This document shows positions 33,011 to 42,641 of a stretch of DNA of 52,282 nt, piece by piece. The notes under the pieces are model-generated. The model was not told where the DNA came from. It was given only the letters and a program-made list of their open reading frames with translations, and did not search any database. Position numbers and translations under genes: made by a program. Source of the DNA: an uncultured Collinsella sp. Lineage in GTDB: Bacteria > Actinomycetota > Coriobacteriia > Coriobacteriales > Coriobacteriaceae. Position 1 is the stretch's first letter, and each line of letters starts with the position of its first letter. The stretch spans positions 1-52,282 of the forward strand of contig CAKUHA010000009.1 of NCBI GenBank assembly GCA_934655755.1, given 5' to 3'.

Positions 33011-34996
33011 ATGAAGCTCGCACTTGCACAGATCGATATGCGCCTGGGTGATATTGAGGGTATCTGCGGTCGCATCGAGGACCAGGCGCGCCTGGCCCAT
33101 GAGCGCGGTGCGCGCGTGCTGTGCGTGCCGGCCCCGCTCTTTATGGGAGCCCTGCCAGGTGGCCTGGTGGGCGCTGCCGACTTTGAGCACGATATGCTTG
33201 CCGGCCTGACCGGCGTCGCCGAGCGCATCCAGGAGCTCGATATGATCTGCATCGTGCCCGCGGCGGTTTCGTTTGAGGGACAGCCCCTGCTCGACTACAT
33301 GATGCTCAAGGACGGTCGCGTAGTGCCGGCCCGCGCGAGCATTGCCCTGCAGCGCGGCGAGAACAACGATGCGCGTTGGGCGCCGCCGGTGTTCGATGTG
33401 GACGGCGTGCGCATCGCGGTGATCTTCGATCTGGACCGTGAGCTCGAGATGCTGCCGACCGGTGTTGACCTCATTGCCTATTTCCAGTTCAACGCATTCG
33501 ATATGACCAACCGCGAGACCGCTGCCGTTGCCGCCGTGCGCAGTGGAGCCTACCGCAAGATCGCATCCAAGCGCAGCGTGTGGTTTGCCTGCATGGCGCC
33601 GGTCGGTGCGTATGACGAGTCGGTGTATACCGGCGGGTCGTTTGTGCTCGATGACTGCGGCCGCGTGGTGGCCCAAGCACCGTGCTTTGAGGAGAGCCTG
33701 CTGGTCCAGGAGATTCAGCGCGGCGTGATGCTCGATGCTCTGGAAGACCATGAGCTGCCGGAGTTTCGCTCGGAGGAGTGGCTGTGGCAGGCGCTGGTGC
33801 TCGCCGTGCGCGATAACGCCCGCGCCCACGGGACGTCGCGCGCCGTGGTGGCGCTCGAGGGCGACCTGCCGTCGTCCCTGCTGGCGGCGCTTGCCGTCGA
33901 CGCCCTGGGTCCGCGCAATGTGATTGGCCTGGTGCTGGGACGCAACCGCATCTTTACGCCGGCGCAGGAGGAGGCGGAGGCCGCTCGCTGCGCCGCCGTC
34001 CGCGCTATTGCCGAGCGCCTGCACATTCGCACGGTTGAGCGCGATGCGCCGGATGCTGCGCGCGTGCTCGACCGCGACGTGTCGGCGGGCGACGCCGAAC
34101 GCCTGCGCTCGCGCACGTTGGGCCTGATGCTGGAAGATACCGCGCTCGAGCTGGGCGCGATGGCGCTGAGCCCGCTCTCCAAAACCGAGTACGCGCTGGC
34201 GGCACCCGCGCTTTGCGGTGGCTACCAGGGCGATTACGCGCCCTTTGGCGACGTATATCTGTCGACACTCGAGTTTGTGGCGCGCGTGCGCAACCGTACG
34301 TCTGCCGTGGTGCCGCAGGAGCTCGTGACGCTCAACGCGGTGGAGGATTGCATGGAGCGCGTGCTGGCGCAGGCGCTTTCGACGCTCAATGGTCCGGTTG
34401 ACATGCTCGACCGCGCGGCGCAGCTGCTCGGCGGGCTTGAGCCGGGCGAGGTCGATGGCACGCTCGAGTCGCACGTGGACCGCAATCGTCCTTTCGACGA
34501 CATCCCGATGGCTGCCGGCAAGCCCGAGGCCTGCTCACTGCTGCTGATGCTCGTGCGCCAGGGCGAGGCTGCCCGCCACCAGCTGCCGACGGCGCCGATC
34601 GTCTCGGCGCGTTCGTTTGCCGAGCGCGCCTGGCCGTATATGCTCGCGTGGTCCGATCTGGGGCTTAACGGTAAAGAGCGCATGACGGTCGATTCGCTGG
34701 CGCACGACGAGGTTCGTCGGTATGCCGACGAGGATACGAGTGAGCGCATGCGAAACGAGATGATGGGCGTGCTCGGTGAGCTGCTGGGTATTTCGCCCGA
34801 ACAGATGGAGGAGCTGCGTTCCGAGGACGGCCAGCGCCGCCTGCACGAGGGCATGAAGAAGTTTGAGGGCGAGGTCCAAGACGCCATCGATAAGATGATG
34901 GGCGGCCAGGGCGGCCCGCAGGGCGGACCTCAGGACGGACCGATGCCGCATCCGCCAGTGGATCCCCGTCAATTCCCGTTCTTTTCGCAGAATTAA
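33011..34996 (+). CDS. NAD synthetase-like protein, probable pseudoenzyme
   Basis: This 661-residue protein has the layout of glutamine-dependent NAD+ synthetase: an N-terminal nitrilase domain (MKLALAQIDMRLGDIEG) and a C-terminal synthetase domain. The catalytic residues look lost. The nitrilase Glu of PEL is Ala41 in VPAPLF, there is no Lys between residues 101 and 182, and the Cys of ICEDLW is Phe139 in VIFDLD. In the ATP loop the expected SGGxDS is EGDLPSS at 283-289, and the NKSE motif is SKTE. A C-terminal extension ends in a Gly/Pro/Gln-rich tail (GGQGGPQGGP). The start follows AAAGGG. The frame is fully open, so the protein is probably expressed with another role. Confidence 0.7.
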   Translation: MKLALAQIDMRLGDIEGICGRIEDQARLAHERGARVLCVPAPLFMGALPGGLVGAADFEHDMLAGLTGVAERIQELDMICIVPAAVSFEGQPLLDYMMLKDGRVVPARASIALQRGENNDARWAPPVFDVDGVRIAVIFDLDRELEMLPTGVDLIAYFQFNAFDMTNRETAAVAAVRSGAYRKIASKRSVWFACMAPVGAYDESVYTGGSFVLDDCGRVVAQAPCFEESLLVQEIQRGVMLDALEDHELPEFRSEEWLWQALVLAVRDNARAHGTSRAVVALEGDLPSSLLAALAVDALGPRNVIGLVLGRNRIFTPAQEEAEAARCAAVRAIAERLHIRTVERDAPDAARVLDRDVSAGDAERLRSRTLGLMLEDTALELGAMALSPLSKTEYALAAPALCGGYQGDYAPFGDVYLSTLEFVARVRNRTSAVVPQELVTLNAVEDCMERVLAQALSTLNGPVDMLDRAAQLLGGLEPGEVDGTLESHVDRNRPFDDIPMAAGKPEACSLLLMLVRQGEAARHQLPTAPIVSARSFAERAWPYMLAWSDLGLNGKERMTVDSLAHDEVRRYADEDTSERMRNEMMGVLGELLGISPEQMEELRSEDGQRRLHEGMKKFEGEVQDAIDKMMGGQGGPQGGPQDGPMPHPPVDPRQFPFFSQN

Positions 34997-35058
34997 GCTA
35001 GGGATAGGATTCGCTCCCAACCCCAACACTTCAACTAAGGATCTTGGCCCCGTTGTGT

Positions 35059-35077
35059 TATTCTAGAACAGACGTTC
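35059..35077 (+). promoter_or_regulatory. LexA (SOS) box with -10 before ruvCAB
   Basis: GAACAGACGTTC at 35066-35077 matches the Gram-positive/actinobacterial LexA site GAACN4GTTC. A TATTCT at 35059-35064 could be the -10. It lies about 57 bases before the ruvC start. SOS control of ruvCAB is known in other bacteria. Confidence 0.65.
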
Positions 35078-35133
35078 GTGAATGATGCGCGGGGCCTCGC
35101 CTTGCGCTTGGCAAAAGGCGAGGGGAGGCTGGC

Positions 35134-35655
35134 TTGGTTATCTTGGGTATCGACCCCGGTTTGGCCCATACGGGTTGGGGAATTATCGAGGAGCGGCGCG
35201 GCGAGGTTCGCTGCCGCGCCTACGGTTGTATCGAGACCAGTGCCGGGAGCCCGCTCGCGGTGCGCCTGTCGCACATCGCCCGCGACCTTAAGAATGTCGT
35301 TGAGCGGTACCGCCCCGATACCGCCGCCATCGAGAGCATCTACTTTGGCGCCAACGTCCGCTCGGCAATACCTACGGCACATGCCCGCGGTGCCGCGCTC
35401 GTGGCGCTTTCGGAGTGCGCGCTCGAGATCGGTGAGTACACGCCCATGCAGATCAAGCAGGCCGTGGTGGGCACCGGCGCCGCGGACAAGCGGCAGGTCG
35501 CCTATATGGTGCGCACGCTCACGCAGCTCGACCACGACCCGCATCCCGATCATGCCGCCGATGCCTTGGCCTGCGCCATCTGCCACGTTAACTTAAGCCG
35601 CACCCGCGCCCTCACCGGCGGCGAGTTCTATCAACAGAGAGGAACCGGATACTGA
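35134..35655 (+). CDS. ruvC: Holliday junction endonuclease RuvC
   Basis: This 173-residue resolvase has the RNase H-like fold. Visible catalytic acids are Asp in LGIDPGLAHTGWG, Glu in IESIYFGANV, and the Asp residues of DHDPHPDHAADALA. It cuts Holliday junctions with RuvAB. Translation appears to start at a TTG (35134), seven bases after GGGAGG; no in-frame ATG fits the family N-terminus. It is the first gene of the ruvCAB operon, ends in TGATG overlap with ruvA, and carries an upstream LexA box. Confidence 0.95.
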   Translation: MVILGIDPGLAHTGWGIIEERRGEVRCRAYGCIETSAGSPLAVRLSHIARDLKNVVERYRPDTAAIESIYFGANVRSAIPTAHARGAALVALSECALEIGEYTPMQIKQAVVGTGAADKRQVAYMVRTLTQLDHDPHPDHAADALACAICHVNLSRTRALTGGEFYQQRGTGY

Positions 35656-36275
35656 TGATCTCCCAGCTCCATGGAACGCTTGTCGAGGCCACGATGAGCT
35701 CGGCCGTCGTCGATGTATCGGGCGTGGGCTTTGAGCTTGGCATCTCGGGCAGCACCGCGGCCACGTTGCCGACGCCCGGCGGAGAGGTTCGCCTCTATAC
35801 GCGCATGCAGGTGCGCGAGGACGCCATGACGCTCTTTGGTTTTGCCTCCAAGGACGAGCGCACGATGTTCGACCGGCTCGTGTCCGTCTCGGGCGTCGGC
35901 CCGCGCCTGGCGCTCGCCGTGCTCTCCACCTATACCGTGGGACAGCTGTATTCCCTGGTGATGGCCGAGGACGACAAAGGCATGGCCAAGGTGCCCGGCG
36001 TGGGCAAAAAGATGGCGCAGCGCCTGATCTTGGAGCTCAAGAGCACCTTTGCCAAGGACAAGGGCTTTGTGCCAGTCGATGTCATACCCGGCCAGGTTGC
36101 GATGCCCGCGCCCGCTGCCGCCCCCTCGGCCATCGACGATGCCCGTGCGGCGCTCCTTTCCATGGGCTTTAGCCCGCAGGAGACCGATGTTGCCCTGAGC
36201 GGGTATGATGGGCAGGATATGCGTGTCGAGGATCTGCTCGGCGCGGCGCTTAAGCGACTCGGAATGGATGCGTGA
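35655..36275 (+). CDS. ruvA: Holliday junction DNA helicase subunit RuvA
   Basis: The 206-residue protein has an N-terminal OB fold ([12 protein letters not shown]...[11 protein letters not shown]), then helix-hairpin-helix motifs ([14 protein letters not shown] and [16 protein letters not shown]), a flexible Pro/Ala linker and a C-terminal RuvB-binding UBA-like helix bundle ([17 protein letters not shown]). It holds the junction for RuvB branch migration. Its ATG overlaps the ruvC TGA by one base and its own TGA overlaps the ruvB ATG in the same way. Confidence 0.95.
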   Translation: MISQLHGTLVEATMSSAVVDVSGVGFELGISGSTAATLPTPGGEVRLYTRMQVREDAMTLFGFASKDERTMFDRLVSVSGVGPRLALAVLSTYTVGQLYSLVMAEDDKGMAKVPGVGKKMAQRLILELKSTFAKDKGFVPVDVIPGQVAMPAPAAAPSAIDDARAALLSMGFSPQETDVALSGYDGQDMRVEDLLGAALKRLGMDA

Positions 36276-37342
36276 TGTGGGAAGCCGATGACTCTCAGGA
36301 CCTGTGGGCGACGCCCGGCAACTCGCCGGCGGCATCCATGGCGCATGGCGAGCGCATGGTGGGCTCGGAGCTGACGCCCGAGGACCTCGATGTCGACCGT
36401 ACCTTGCGCCCCCAGCGCCTGGACGACTACTGCGGCCAGGAGCACATCAAGCAGAGTCTGCGCGTGCTCATCGAGGCAGCGCAGAGCCGTGGCGAGACGC
36501 TCGACCACGTGATTTTCTCGGGTCCTCCGGGTCTGGGCAAAACAACGCTGGCCACGGTTATCGCTAACGAGCTGGGCGCTCAGATCAAGACGACGAGCGG
36601 TCCGGCCATCGCGCGCACCGGCGACCTGGCGGCTATCCTTACCAACCTGCAACCGGGTGACGTTCTGTTTATCGATGAGATCCACCGCCTCAACCGTTCG
36701 GTCGAGGAGGTCCTGTATCCCGCAATGGAGGACTTTGCACTCGATATCGTGATCGGCAAAGGCCCAGCGGCGCGCTCGATTCGCTTGGATATCCCCAAGT
36801 TCACGCTGGTGGCTGCCACGACCCGTTCGGGCATGCTCACGGGTCCGTTGCGCGACCGCTTTGGTATCTCGTATCGCTTGGACTACTACACCGTTGAGGA
36901 GCTCGCCCAGATCGTGACGCGCTCGGCGACCATCCTGGGCGTGACGATCGATCACCCCAGTGCGCTCGAGATCGGTTCGCGTTCGCGCGGTACGCCGCGT
37001 CTTGCCAACCGTCTGCTCAAGCGCGTGCGCGATTACGCGCAGGTGCGCGGTAACGGTCCCATCGAGCTCGATATCTGCCGTCAGGCGCTTGAGTTCTTCG
37101 AGATCGACGAGCTCGGCTTGGACTGGATGGACATTCGCATTTTGGAGACGCTTGCCAAGACGTTCTCCGGTCGCGCCGTGGGCCTGACCACGCTTGCCAG
37201 CGCGGTAGGCGAGGACCCGGGCACACTCGAGGATGTCTATGAGCCCTATCTGCTGCAGTGCGGATTGATGATCCGAACGCCGCAGGGTCGTCAGGCTACG
37301 CTTCGCACCTTTGAGCATTTGGGTATCGAGCCGACCCTGTAG
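36275..37342 (+). CDS. ruvB: Holliday junction DNA helicase subunit RuvB
   Basis: The 355-residue AAA+ motor of branch migration has Walker [12 protein letters not shown], Walker [10 protein letters not shown], sensor 1 [18 protein letters not shown] and the arginine-finger region. The C-terminal winged helix has [18 protein letters not shown] and the ending [15 protein letters not shown]. The ATG at 36275 is chosen over the GTG at 36272 because it reproduces the TGATG junction seen between ruvC and ruvA. An N-terminal extension of about 25 residues precedes the usual start region. Confidence 0.95.
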   Translation: MWEADDSQDLWATPGNSPAASMAHGERMVGSELTPEDLDVDRTLRPQRLDDYCGQEHIKQSLRVLIEAAQSRGETLDHVIFSGPPGLGKTTLATVIANELGAQIKTTSGPAIARTGDLAAILTNLQPGDVLFIDEIHRLNRSVEEVLYPAMEDFALDIVIGKGPAARSIRLDIPKFTLVAATTRSGMLTGPLRDRFGISYRLDYYTVEELAQIVTRSATILGVTIDHPSALEIGSRSRGTPRLANRLLKRVRDYAQVRGNGPIELDICRQALEFFEIDELGLDWMDIRILETLAKTFSGRAVGLTTLASAVGEDPGTLEDVYEPYLLQCGLMIRTPQGRQATLRTFEHLGIEPTL

Positions 37343-37417
37343 GGGCCTTGTGCCGGCACGTCTGTAAGCTATCGCTGGGCATCGGGTAAACATATCGCCG
37401 TTCGTCGGTTACGGGTG

Positions 37418-37445
37418 TTTTACTATTGCGCGCGCGTGCTATGCT
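37418..37445 (+). promoter_or_regulatory. fhs: probable fhs promoter
   Basis: TTTTAC and TATGCT are 16 bases apart, about 40 bases before the fhs ATG, with a GC-alternating spacer (GCGCGCGCG). Confidence 0.45.
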
Positions 37446-37485
37446 GGATTGGTCTTTTTCTCATCCGGTAACGAAAGGACCGCCC

Positions 37486-39153
37486 ATGCCTACTGACATC
37501 GAAATCGCACGTTCTGTTACGCCGCTGCCTATTACCGAGGTGGCCAAGAACGCCGGCGTCGACGTTAAGCATCTGATTCCGTACGGCTTTGACAAGGCAA
37601 AGGTCGACTACTCCCTGCTCAACGAGCCGACTGATCACCAGGCCAAGCTCGTCCTCGTGACCGCCATCAATCCCACGCCCGCGGGCGAGGGCAAGACCAC
37701 CACGACCATCGGTCTGGCCGACGGCCTGCGTCGTCGCGGCGTCAAGAGCGCCGTGGCCCTGCGCGAGCCTTCGCTCGGTCCCGTCTTTGGCGTAAAGGGC
37801 GGTGCCGCCGGCGGCGGTTGGGCCCAGGTCATCCCCATGGAGGACATTAACCTGCACTTTACCGGCGACTTCCATGCCATCGGTGCCGCCAACAACCTGC
37901 TGGCCGCCATGCTCGACAATCATATCCAGCAGGGCAATCAGCTCGGCATCGACGTTAAGCGCATCACCTGGAAGCGCGTTGTCGACATGAACGACCGCCA
38001 GCTCCGTCACGTCATCGACGGCATTGGCGGCAAGGCCCAGGGCGTGCCACGCGAGGACGGCTTCGACATCACCGTCGCTTCCGAGGTCATGGCAATCCTG
38101 TGCCTGTCCACGAGCATCAACGACCTCAAGGAGCGCCTGGGCGAGATCGTCGTCGGCTACAGCTTTGCCGGCGAGCCCGTCCGCGCCCGCGACCTTAAGG
38201 CCCAGGGTGCCATGGCGGCACTCCTCAAGGACGCGCTCAAGCCTAATCTGGTTCAGACCCTCGAGGGCACGCCCGCGTTTGTCCACGGCGGCCCCTTCGC
38301 CAATATCGCCCACGGCTGCAACTCCATCATGGCCACCCGCATGGCCATGCGCTTTGGCGATGTCGCCATTACCGAGGCCGGCTTCGGCGCCGACCTGGGT
38401 GCCGAGAAGTTCCTCGACATCAAGTGCCGCATGACGGGTGTTCGCCCCAGCGCCGTCGTGGTCGTTGCCACTGCCCGCGCGCTTAAGTACAACGGTGGCG
38501 TCGCCAAGGCCGACCTCAACGAGGAGAACCTCGAGGCCCTCAAGGCCGGCATGCCCAACCTGCTGCGCCATGTCGACAACATTCAGAACGTTTACGGCCT
38601 GCCCTGCGTGGTTGCCATCAACCGCTTCCCGACGGACACCGAGGCCGAGCTGGAGCTCATCGAGTCCGAGTGCCAGAAGCTGGGCGTTAACGTTAAGCTA
38701 TCTGAGGTCTGGGCTAAGGGCGGCGAGGGCGCGCTCGACCTGGCCGATGAGGTCATGCGTCTGATCGAGCAGCCGAGCGAGCTCAAGTTTGCCTACGAGG
38801 ACGGTGCCGATGTGGCCGACGCCCTCGAGGCCGTTGCCACCAAGGTCTACCGCGCCGATGGTGTCGACTTTACGCCGGCCGCCAAGCGCCAGCTCGCCGA
38901 GCTGCGCGAGAACGGCTTTGGCAACCTGCCGGTGTGCGTGGCCAAGACGCAGTACAGCTTTAGCGACAACGCCAAGGCGCTGGGCGCTCCCGAGGGTTTC
39001 CGCATCACCGTGCGCGAGCTCAAGGTTTCCGCGGGCGCCCACTTTGTGGTCGCGCTGACCGGTAGCGTTCTGACCATGCCGGGCCTGCCCAAGGTTCCCG
39101 CGGCCGAGAACATCGACGTCGACAACGACGGCAACATCACCGGCCTGTTCTAA
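37486..39153 (+). CDS. fhs: formate-tetrahydrofolate ligase
   Basis: This 555-residue enzyme makes 10-formyl-THF from formate, THF and ATP. The P-loop is [19 protein letters not shown], followed by the family segment [20 protein letters not shown] and HFTGDFHAI. Length is normal for the bacterial enzyme. GAAAGG lies eight bases before the ATG at 37486; the earlier in-frame ATG has no such site. Codon bias indicates high expression. With the cyclohydrolase and dehydrogenase genes 13 kb away it completes a formate-to-methylene-THF route, useful in purine and serine metabolism or formate assimilation. Confidence 0.96.
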   Translation: MPTDIEIARSVTPLPITEVAKNAGVDVKHLIPYGFDKAKVDYSLLNEPTDHQAKLVLVTAINPTPAGEGKTTTTIGLADGLRRRGVKSAVALREPSLGPVFGVKGGAAGGGWAQVIPMEDINLHFTGDFHAIGAANNLLAAMLDNHIQQGNQLGIDVKRITWKRVVDMNDRQLRHVIDGIGGKAQGVPREDGFDITVASEVMAILCLSTSINDLKERLGEIVVGYSFAGEPVRARDLKAQGAMAALLKDALKPNLVQTLEGTPAFVHGGPFANIAHGCNSIMATRMAMRFGDVAITEAGFGADLGAEKFLDIKCRMTGVRPSAVVVVATARALKYNGGVAKADLNEENLEALKAGMPNLLRHVDNIQNVYGLPCVVAINRFPTDTEAELELIESECQKLGVNVKLSEVWAKGGEGALDLADEVMRLIEQPSELKFAYEDGADVADALEAVATKVYRADGVDFTPAAKRQLAELRENGFGNLPVCVAKTQYSFSDNAKALGAPEGFRITVRELKVSAGAHFVVALTGSVLTMPGLPKVPAAENIDVDNDGNITGLF

Positions 39154-39178
39154 GCCCGCCGTCCATAGCCGCTTGCCT

Positions 39179-39215
39179 GCCCCGTCGAGCCCACCAAGGC
39201 CCGGCGGGGCTTTTT
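39179..39215 (+). terminator. terminator after fhs
   Basis: GCCCCG and CGGGGC pair around a partly paired loop and are followed by TTTTT. It lies 25 bases after the stop. Confidence 0.7.
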
Positions 39216-39217
39216 GG

Positions 39218-39296
39218 TCCGCATGCGACGGAGGAAAACGGATCACTTAGGGGGTTGGTCCTACAGAATTATCCGTTTTCCTCCGTCGCATGCGGA
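39218..39296. repeat. perfect 26-bp inverted repeat (family D)
   Basis: Arms at 39218-39243 and 39271-39296 are perfectly complementary over 26 bases (inner part ACGGAGGAAAACGGAT) around a 27-base loop. The right arm is followed by CATTTTT. It is unrelated in sequence to families A and B. Confidence 0.85.
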
Positions 39297-39315
39297 TCAT
39301 TTTTTGCGGCGGCAA

Positions 39316-39327
39316 TGTTGCGCAACA
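39316..39327. promoter_or_regulatory. perfect palindrome TGTTGCGCAACA, operator candidate
   Basis: This perfect 12-base palindrome lies 82 bases before a zinc-ribbon membrane protein start. The same palindrome with the same CAA flank occurs at 49477-49488 before a second zinc-ribbon membrane protein, pointing to a common regulator. Confidence 0.55.
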
Positions 39328-39408
39328 AGAATCCCGATTTCTCTCGTACGGTGTAGATGGAAGAATTGCGCGGGCGCATTGCGGCTGCGACGAGAGACGG
39401 GAGATGCG

Positions 39409-41247
39409 ATGTATTGCACCAAGTGCGGAGCTCAGATACCCGACGGCTCCATGTTTTGCACGAGTTGCGGCGCTCGTGTGGGCGGGGCCGAGGACCAGGC
39501 GGAGCCTGTGGCGTTTCCGGTAGGGGATGAGCCGGCGACCGCTCCTGCGGGGCAGCACGCCCCTCAGGGTGCCCCGGTTCATATGGCGGTGGAGCCTCGT
39601 TATGAGGAGCCTATGACCGAATCCGCTGAGGCCGCTCAGCCGTTTGCTCCGACGCCGCAGCCCAAAAAACCCAAGCGCAAGGGCCGGATCGTCGCTGCCG
39701 TTATCGGCGGTGTTGCCGTTGTCGCCATTGTGGCGGCAATCGTCATCGTGCCGCGTATCGGCGCGTCGTCCGAGGTGACTTCGGGCGGCAAGGGCTACGT
39801 CGTCTGCGCGTGCGAGACCAAAGTCCTGCCCAAGAACAGCAAGGGCAAAAAGCTCGATAGTTATACCGTCGAGCTGGCGCCGGTGTCTGGCAAGGGCAAG
39901 AGCTATACCATCGAGGTCGATGGTGAGGACGGCTTTGCCATGGAGGACTTTGGCGAACTGCCCGACCAGAAGTACCAGATGACCATCACCTCGGGCAAGG
40001 GCAAAAAGAAGAGCACGACCACCATGAAGGTCGACTATACCAAGGAAGGTTCGGACGCTCCCAAGAGCGTCGAGCTCACGCAGTCCAAGAAGGAGGCCAA
40101 GGCCTCTGCCAAGGCGGCGGTCAAGACGGCAAACGAGCTATTCACCGACAAGATTCTCGAGTATCAGAAGAAGTACGGCGAGGGCGAGGCTGTCGAGATT
40201 GATGATTCTCAATCTACGTATGGAGCCCAGGGTGTTGCTTATGCCAAACTTGTTGACTTTGATGGCGACGGCCAAGATGAGCTACTGATTGAGTATTCCG
40301 ATGAACCGGTGGACCGTGGGGATAACGCGGCCGCTGCGCATCTTGAAGTCTGGGCGTATAAGAATGGCAAGATTGAGAAGGTCTATACGCCGGATGTTAG
40401 TGTGGCTCCCAATCAGGCGTATGTGTCTTTCGCTCCTTTTTCTGGCGTTTATGGCGTGCTAGTTTACGATAAGGATTCGGTAAACGAAACCATCGCAACG
40501 GTGGCCACGACGCTGGAGCAGCTGAAGTCGAAGGACTCTGACGATGCGCAGGCGAGCTACGAGGCCGTTTCTGCCACGCAGGATGTCGACTTTACGGCTG
40601 CAGTTGGCGAAGGCCCGCTGGACCCGTCTCCCGATGACACGTGCCAGATTACGGCTACGTGGACCTATCCCCAGGTGAAGGGCCAGGGCGTGGGCGTCGC
40701 CAAGTTCAACAAGGATATGGTCCAGCTCGTTGCGGACACGCTCGACGCGAGCAAGCAGGCCTCGATGGATGACGAGGACAGTCGTGTGACCATGATGTAC
40801 ACCGCCGAGATTGTCTCGATCGATGGCGATATTGCCTGTGTGCGCACGTTTACACGCAGCTATCAACCTCCGTATCGATCGGTGCAAATGACGAGGTCGG
40901 CGTACTACAACCTCAAGACGGGCGAGCAGGTCTCTCTCGAAGACTCGCTTGCACAGCACGGCCTTTCATTCGAAACGCTCAAGAGCGAGGCCAAGCAGGC
41001 GATCAAAACGGCAAAGTCGGATATGGACTCCGCATATAACGATGGTCTCGACGATGACGACAACTTTACCGAGGACCATTTCTACTACGACGGCAAGGGT
41101 TACATTGTTGTCCTCGATACCGGCGTATTTGACTGCATGGCGTGGGATACGCACGACTTGGTTGCGCACGCCTTCGACTCGAGTTATTCCTGTGGTCAGG
41201 ACGTAACGCCCGAGCGAGCCAAGGCTACATACGTGTCCAACGAGTAG
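39409..41247 (+). CDS. zinc-ribbon membrane-anchored protein, 612 aa
   Basis: The protein starts with a double-CxxC zinc ribbon (YCTKCGAQIPDGSMFCTSCG, residues 2-21). A Pro/Ala/Glu-rich linker follows, then one transmembrane helix (about 94-115), and an extracytoplasmic region of nearly 500 residues. The last part (about 500-600) resembles the DUF3298/RsiV-type outer domain, with YYNLKTGEQVSLEDSL followed by an acidic DDDDNF stretch and YIVVLDTGVFD. There is also an EF-hand-like DFDGDGQDELLIEY near 283. The start at 39409 puts the zinc ribbon at the extreme N-terminus, as in the 283-residue protein at 49.5 kb. Function unknown; a surface sensor is possible. Confidence 0.75.
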   Translation: MYCTKCGAQIPDGSMFCTSCGARVGGAEDQAEPVAFPVGDEPATAPAGQHAPQGAPVHMAVEPRYEEPMTESAEAAQPFAPTPQPKKPKRKGRIVAAVIGGVAVVAIVAAIVIVPRIGASSEVTSGGKGYVVCACETKVLPKNSKGKKLDSYTVELAPVSGKGKSYTIEVDGEDGFAMEDFGELPDQKYQMTITSGKGKKKSTTTMKVDYTKEGSDAPKSVELTQSKKEAKASAKAAVKTANELFTDKILEYQKKYGEGEAVEIDDSQSTYGAQGVAYAKLVDFDGDGQDELLIEYSDEPVDRGDNAAAAHLEVWAYKNGKIEKVYTPDVSVAPNQAYVSFAPFSGVYGVLVYDKDSVNETIATVATTLEQLKSKDSDDAQASYEAVSATQDVDFTAAVGEGPLDPSPDDTCQITATWTYPQVKGQGVGVAKFNKDMVQLVADTLDASKQASMDDEDSRVTMMYTAEIVSIDGDIACVRTFTRSYQPPYRSVQMTRSAYYNLKTGEQVSLEDSLAQHGLSFETLKSEAKQAIKTAKSDMDSAYNDGLDDDDNFTEDHFYYDGKGYIVVLDTGVFDCMAWDTHDLVAHAFDSSYSCGQDVTPERAKATYVSNE

Positions 41248-41272
41248 AGCGAAGCAACAGGGAGTGAATTGC

Positions 41273-41315
41273 AAAGTCCCCGGCGGCGCAAAATGCAGCG
41301 CCGCCGGGGACTTTT
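41273..41315 (+). terminator. strong terminator after the 612-aa zinc-ribbon gene
   Basis: A long GC-rich stem (AGTCCCCGGCGGCGC and its complement) with a short AAAATGCA loop is followed by CTTTTTG. It is one of the strongest terminators in the window. Confidence 0.85.
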
Positions 41316-41650
41316 TGATGCCAATTGGCTCCCCAGACAAGCCATCCGGGTCAGCCGTGCCATGAAAAGCGCCCATCTACTACGTTTACCCGGGCTGGAC
41401 CGACCATGGAGCGTTTTTTAGCAATGCAGCAAGACGTTTACCTGCGGTTTTATTAACGCATATTTGGCTATGGTTGGCACCCTTGGGTTAAACGTAGTAG
41501 ATGGGCGCATTTCGTGGCACACGACCCAAGCGGAGACCGTTGGCCGCGCATGTCTTGTAGATACCGGCGGGCTTTGCCCATCATAGGCCTTTGCGCGGGT
41601 AGAATGCATGGGTAACTTGATGCTTACGGGCGACGGAAAGGAATCGTTGC
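41316..41650. other. intergenic region dominated by a long inverted repeat
   Basis: Apart from the inverted repeat at 41357-41520, the region has only a TAGAAT at 41600-41605 as a possible -10 for the next gene, with no good -35. Frames inside the loop are 10 codons or shorter. No gene or RNA was recognised. Confidence 0.4.
41357..41520. repeat. long imperfect inverted repeat (family E)
   Basis: Arms of 35-36 bases (41357-41391 and 41485-41520) pair with about three differences, around a 93-base AT-richer loop. The common core is GCGCCCATCTACTACGTTT. Its size and spacing resemble a miniature element, but no transposase or clear target duplication is present. Confidence 0.75.
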
Positions 41651-42607
41651 ATGGACCAGGACAAGACGACCGTAATGGGCGGCTACGGCTCCCCGCGGAC
41701 GGGCAATGGCGCCGATACGACCCGCGTCGTGCCGAATCCCGGTTACGCTGCTCCCGATACGACCCAGGCGTCGGCCGATCCCACACGCGTTGTGAACTAC
41801 GGAAACACATCGCAGGACCCGTATGGTGCCTCGTCGCAGATCCCTTACGGCAACGCGGCGGCAGACCCTTATGATGACCTGCTGCAAAATCCCATTCCGC
41901 AACCTCAGCAGACGACGTATATGCCGCGCACGGCACAGCCGCGCTACGAGTCGCGCGACCGATATGCACGTGAGCCGTATCGCGAGTATCCCAAATCTAT
42001 TCCGCAGTACGGCGAGGACGAGGAGAAGAAGCCTTCGCGTTCGTCGAGCGTGATCAAGAAGATTCTGATCGTGCTGGCGATCTTCTTTGCCCTGTCGGTT
42101 GTGTTTGCCATCGTGTCGGGCATGCTCAACAAGCGGGGCGCCACGACCGACACTACGACCGAGCAGACCGAGGTCACCTCGTCAGCCGCCGTCGACCTGA
42201 GCGATATCCCGGGGCAGTATTGGTCCAACGCCAAGAAGCTCCTCAGGTCGCGCGGGGCCGACCTCTCGAATGCCGTGATCCTGACCGATGATGGCTCGAC
42301 GCCCGTCGTCGATGCCAACTGGGTTGTAACGTCTGCCTACTATAACGACAACGGCAACCTGGAGGTTCAGCTCACGCGCAAGGACGGCTCGTCGGGCAAT
42401 GTGTCCGGCGATCAGGGCACTACGGACAGCTCGAGCTCCGATACACTGGAGGACCTGAGCAACAAGGCCCAAGAGCTGGGGGATAAGGCCCAACAACTGG
42501 GCGACACGGCTCAGAATCTCGGTGATACCGCACAGAACCTGGGTGACATGGCAACGAACGCCTGGGACACCCTGCAAAACGGCATTTCGGGCGCGCAGGG
42601 GAACTAG
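41651..42607 (+). CDS. single-pass membrane protein with heptad-repeat tail
   Basis: The 318-residue protein has a long disordered Gln/Pro/Tyr/Asp-rich cytoplasmic region (1-130), a transmembrane helix at about 136-157, and a small outer domain at 183-243 (GQYWSNAKKLLRSRGADLSNAVI) that looks PASTA-like. A Ser/Asp linker follows, and then seven-residue repeats (KAQxLGD, TAQNLGD) at about 270-306 that should form an amphipathic helix. DTTRVV near residue 22 and DPTRVV near 43 could be Thr phosphorylation sites. AAAGGA lies nine bases before the ATG. No function is established; a cell-envelope role is likely. Confidence 0.7.
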   Translation: MDQDKTTVMGGYGSPRTGNGADTTRVVPNPGYAAPDTTQASADPTRVVNYGNTSQDPYGASSQIPYGNAAADPYDDLLQNPIPQPQQTTYMPRTAQPRYESRDRYAREPYREYPKSIPQYGEDEEKKPSRSSSVIKKILIVLAIFFALSVVFAIVSGMLNKRGATTDTTTEQTEVTSSAAVDLSDIPGQYWSNAKKLLRSRGADLSNAVILTDDGSTPVVDANWVVTSAYYNDNGNLEVQLTRKDGSSGNVSGDQGTTDSSSSDTLEDLSNKAQELGDKAQQLGDTAQNLGDTAQNLGDMATNAWDTLQNGISGAQGN

Positions 42608-42641
42608 CGCCTGAGCGGCTAGAGCCTTGGCAGTGCAAATA

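Noticed and set aside
37343..37485. Tetrahydrofolate riboswitch before fhs
   Set aside because: The leader is only about 35-40 bases after the likely promoter and no riboswitch-like conserved structure was seen.
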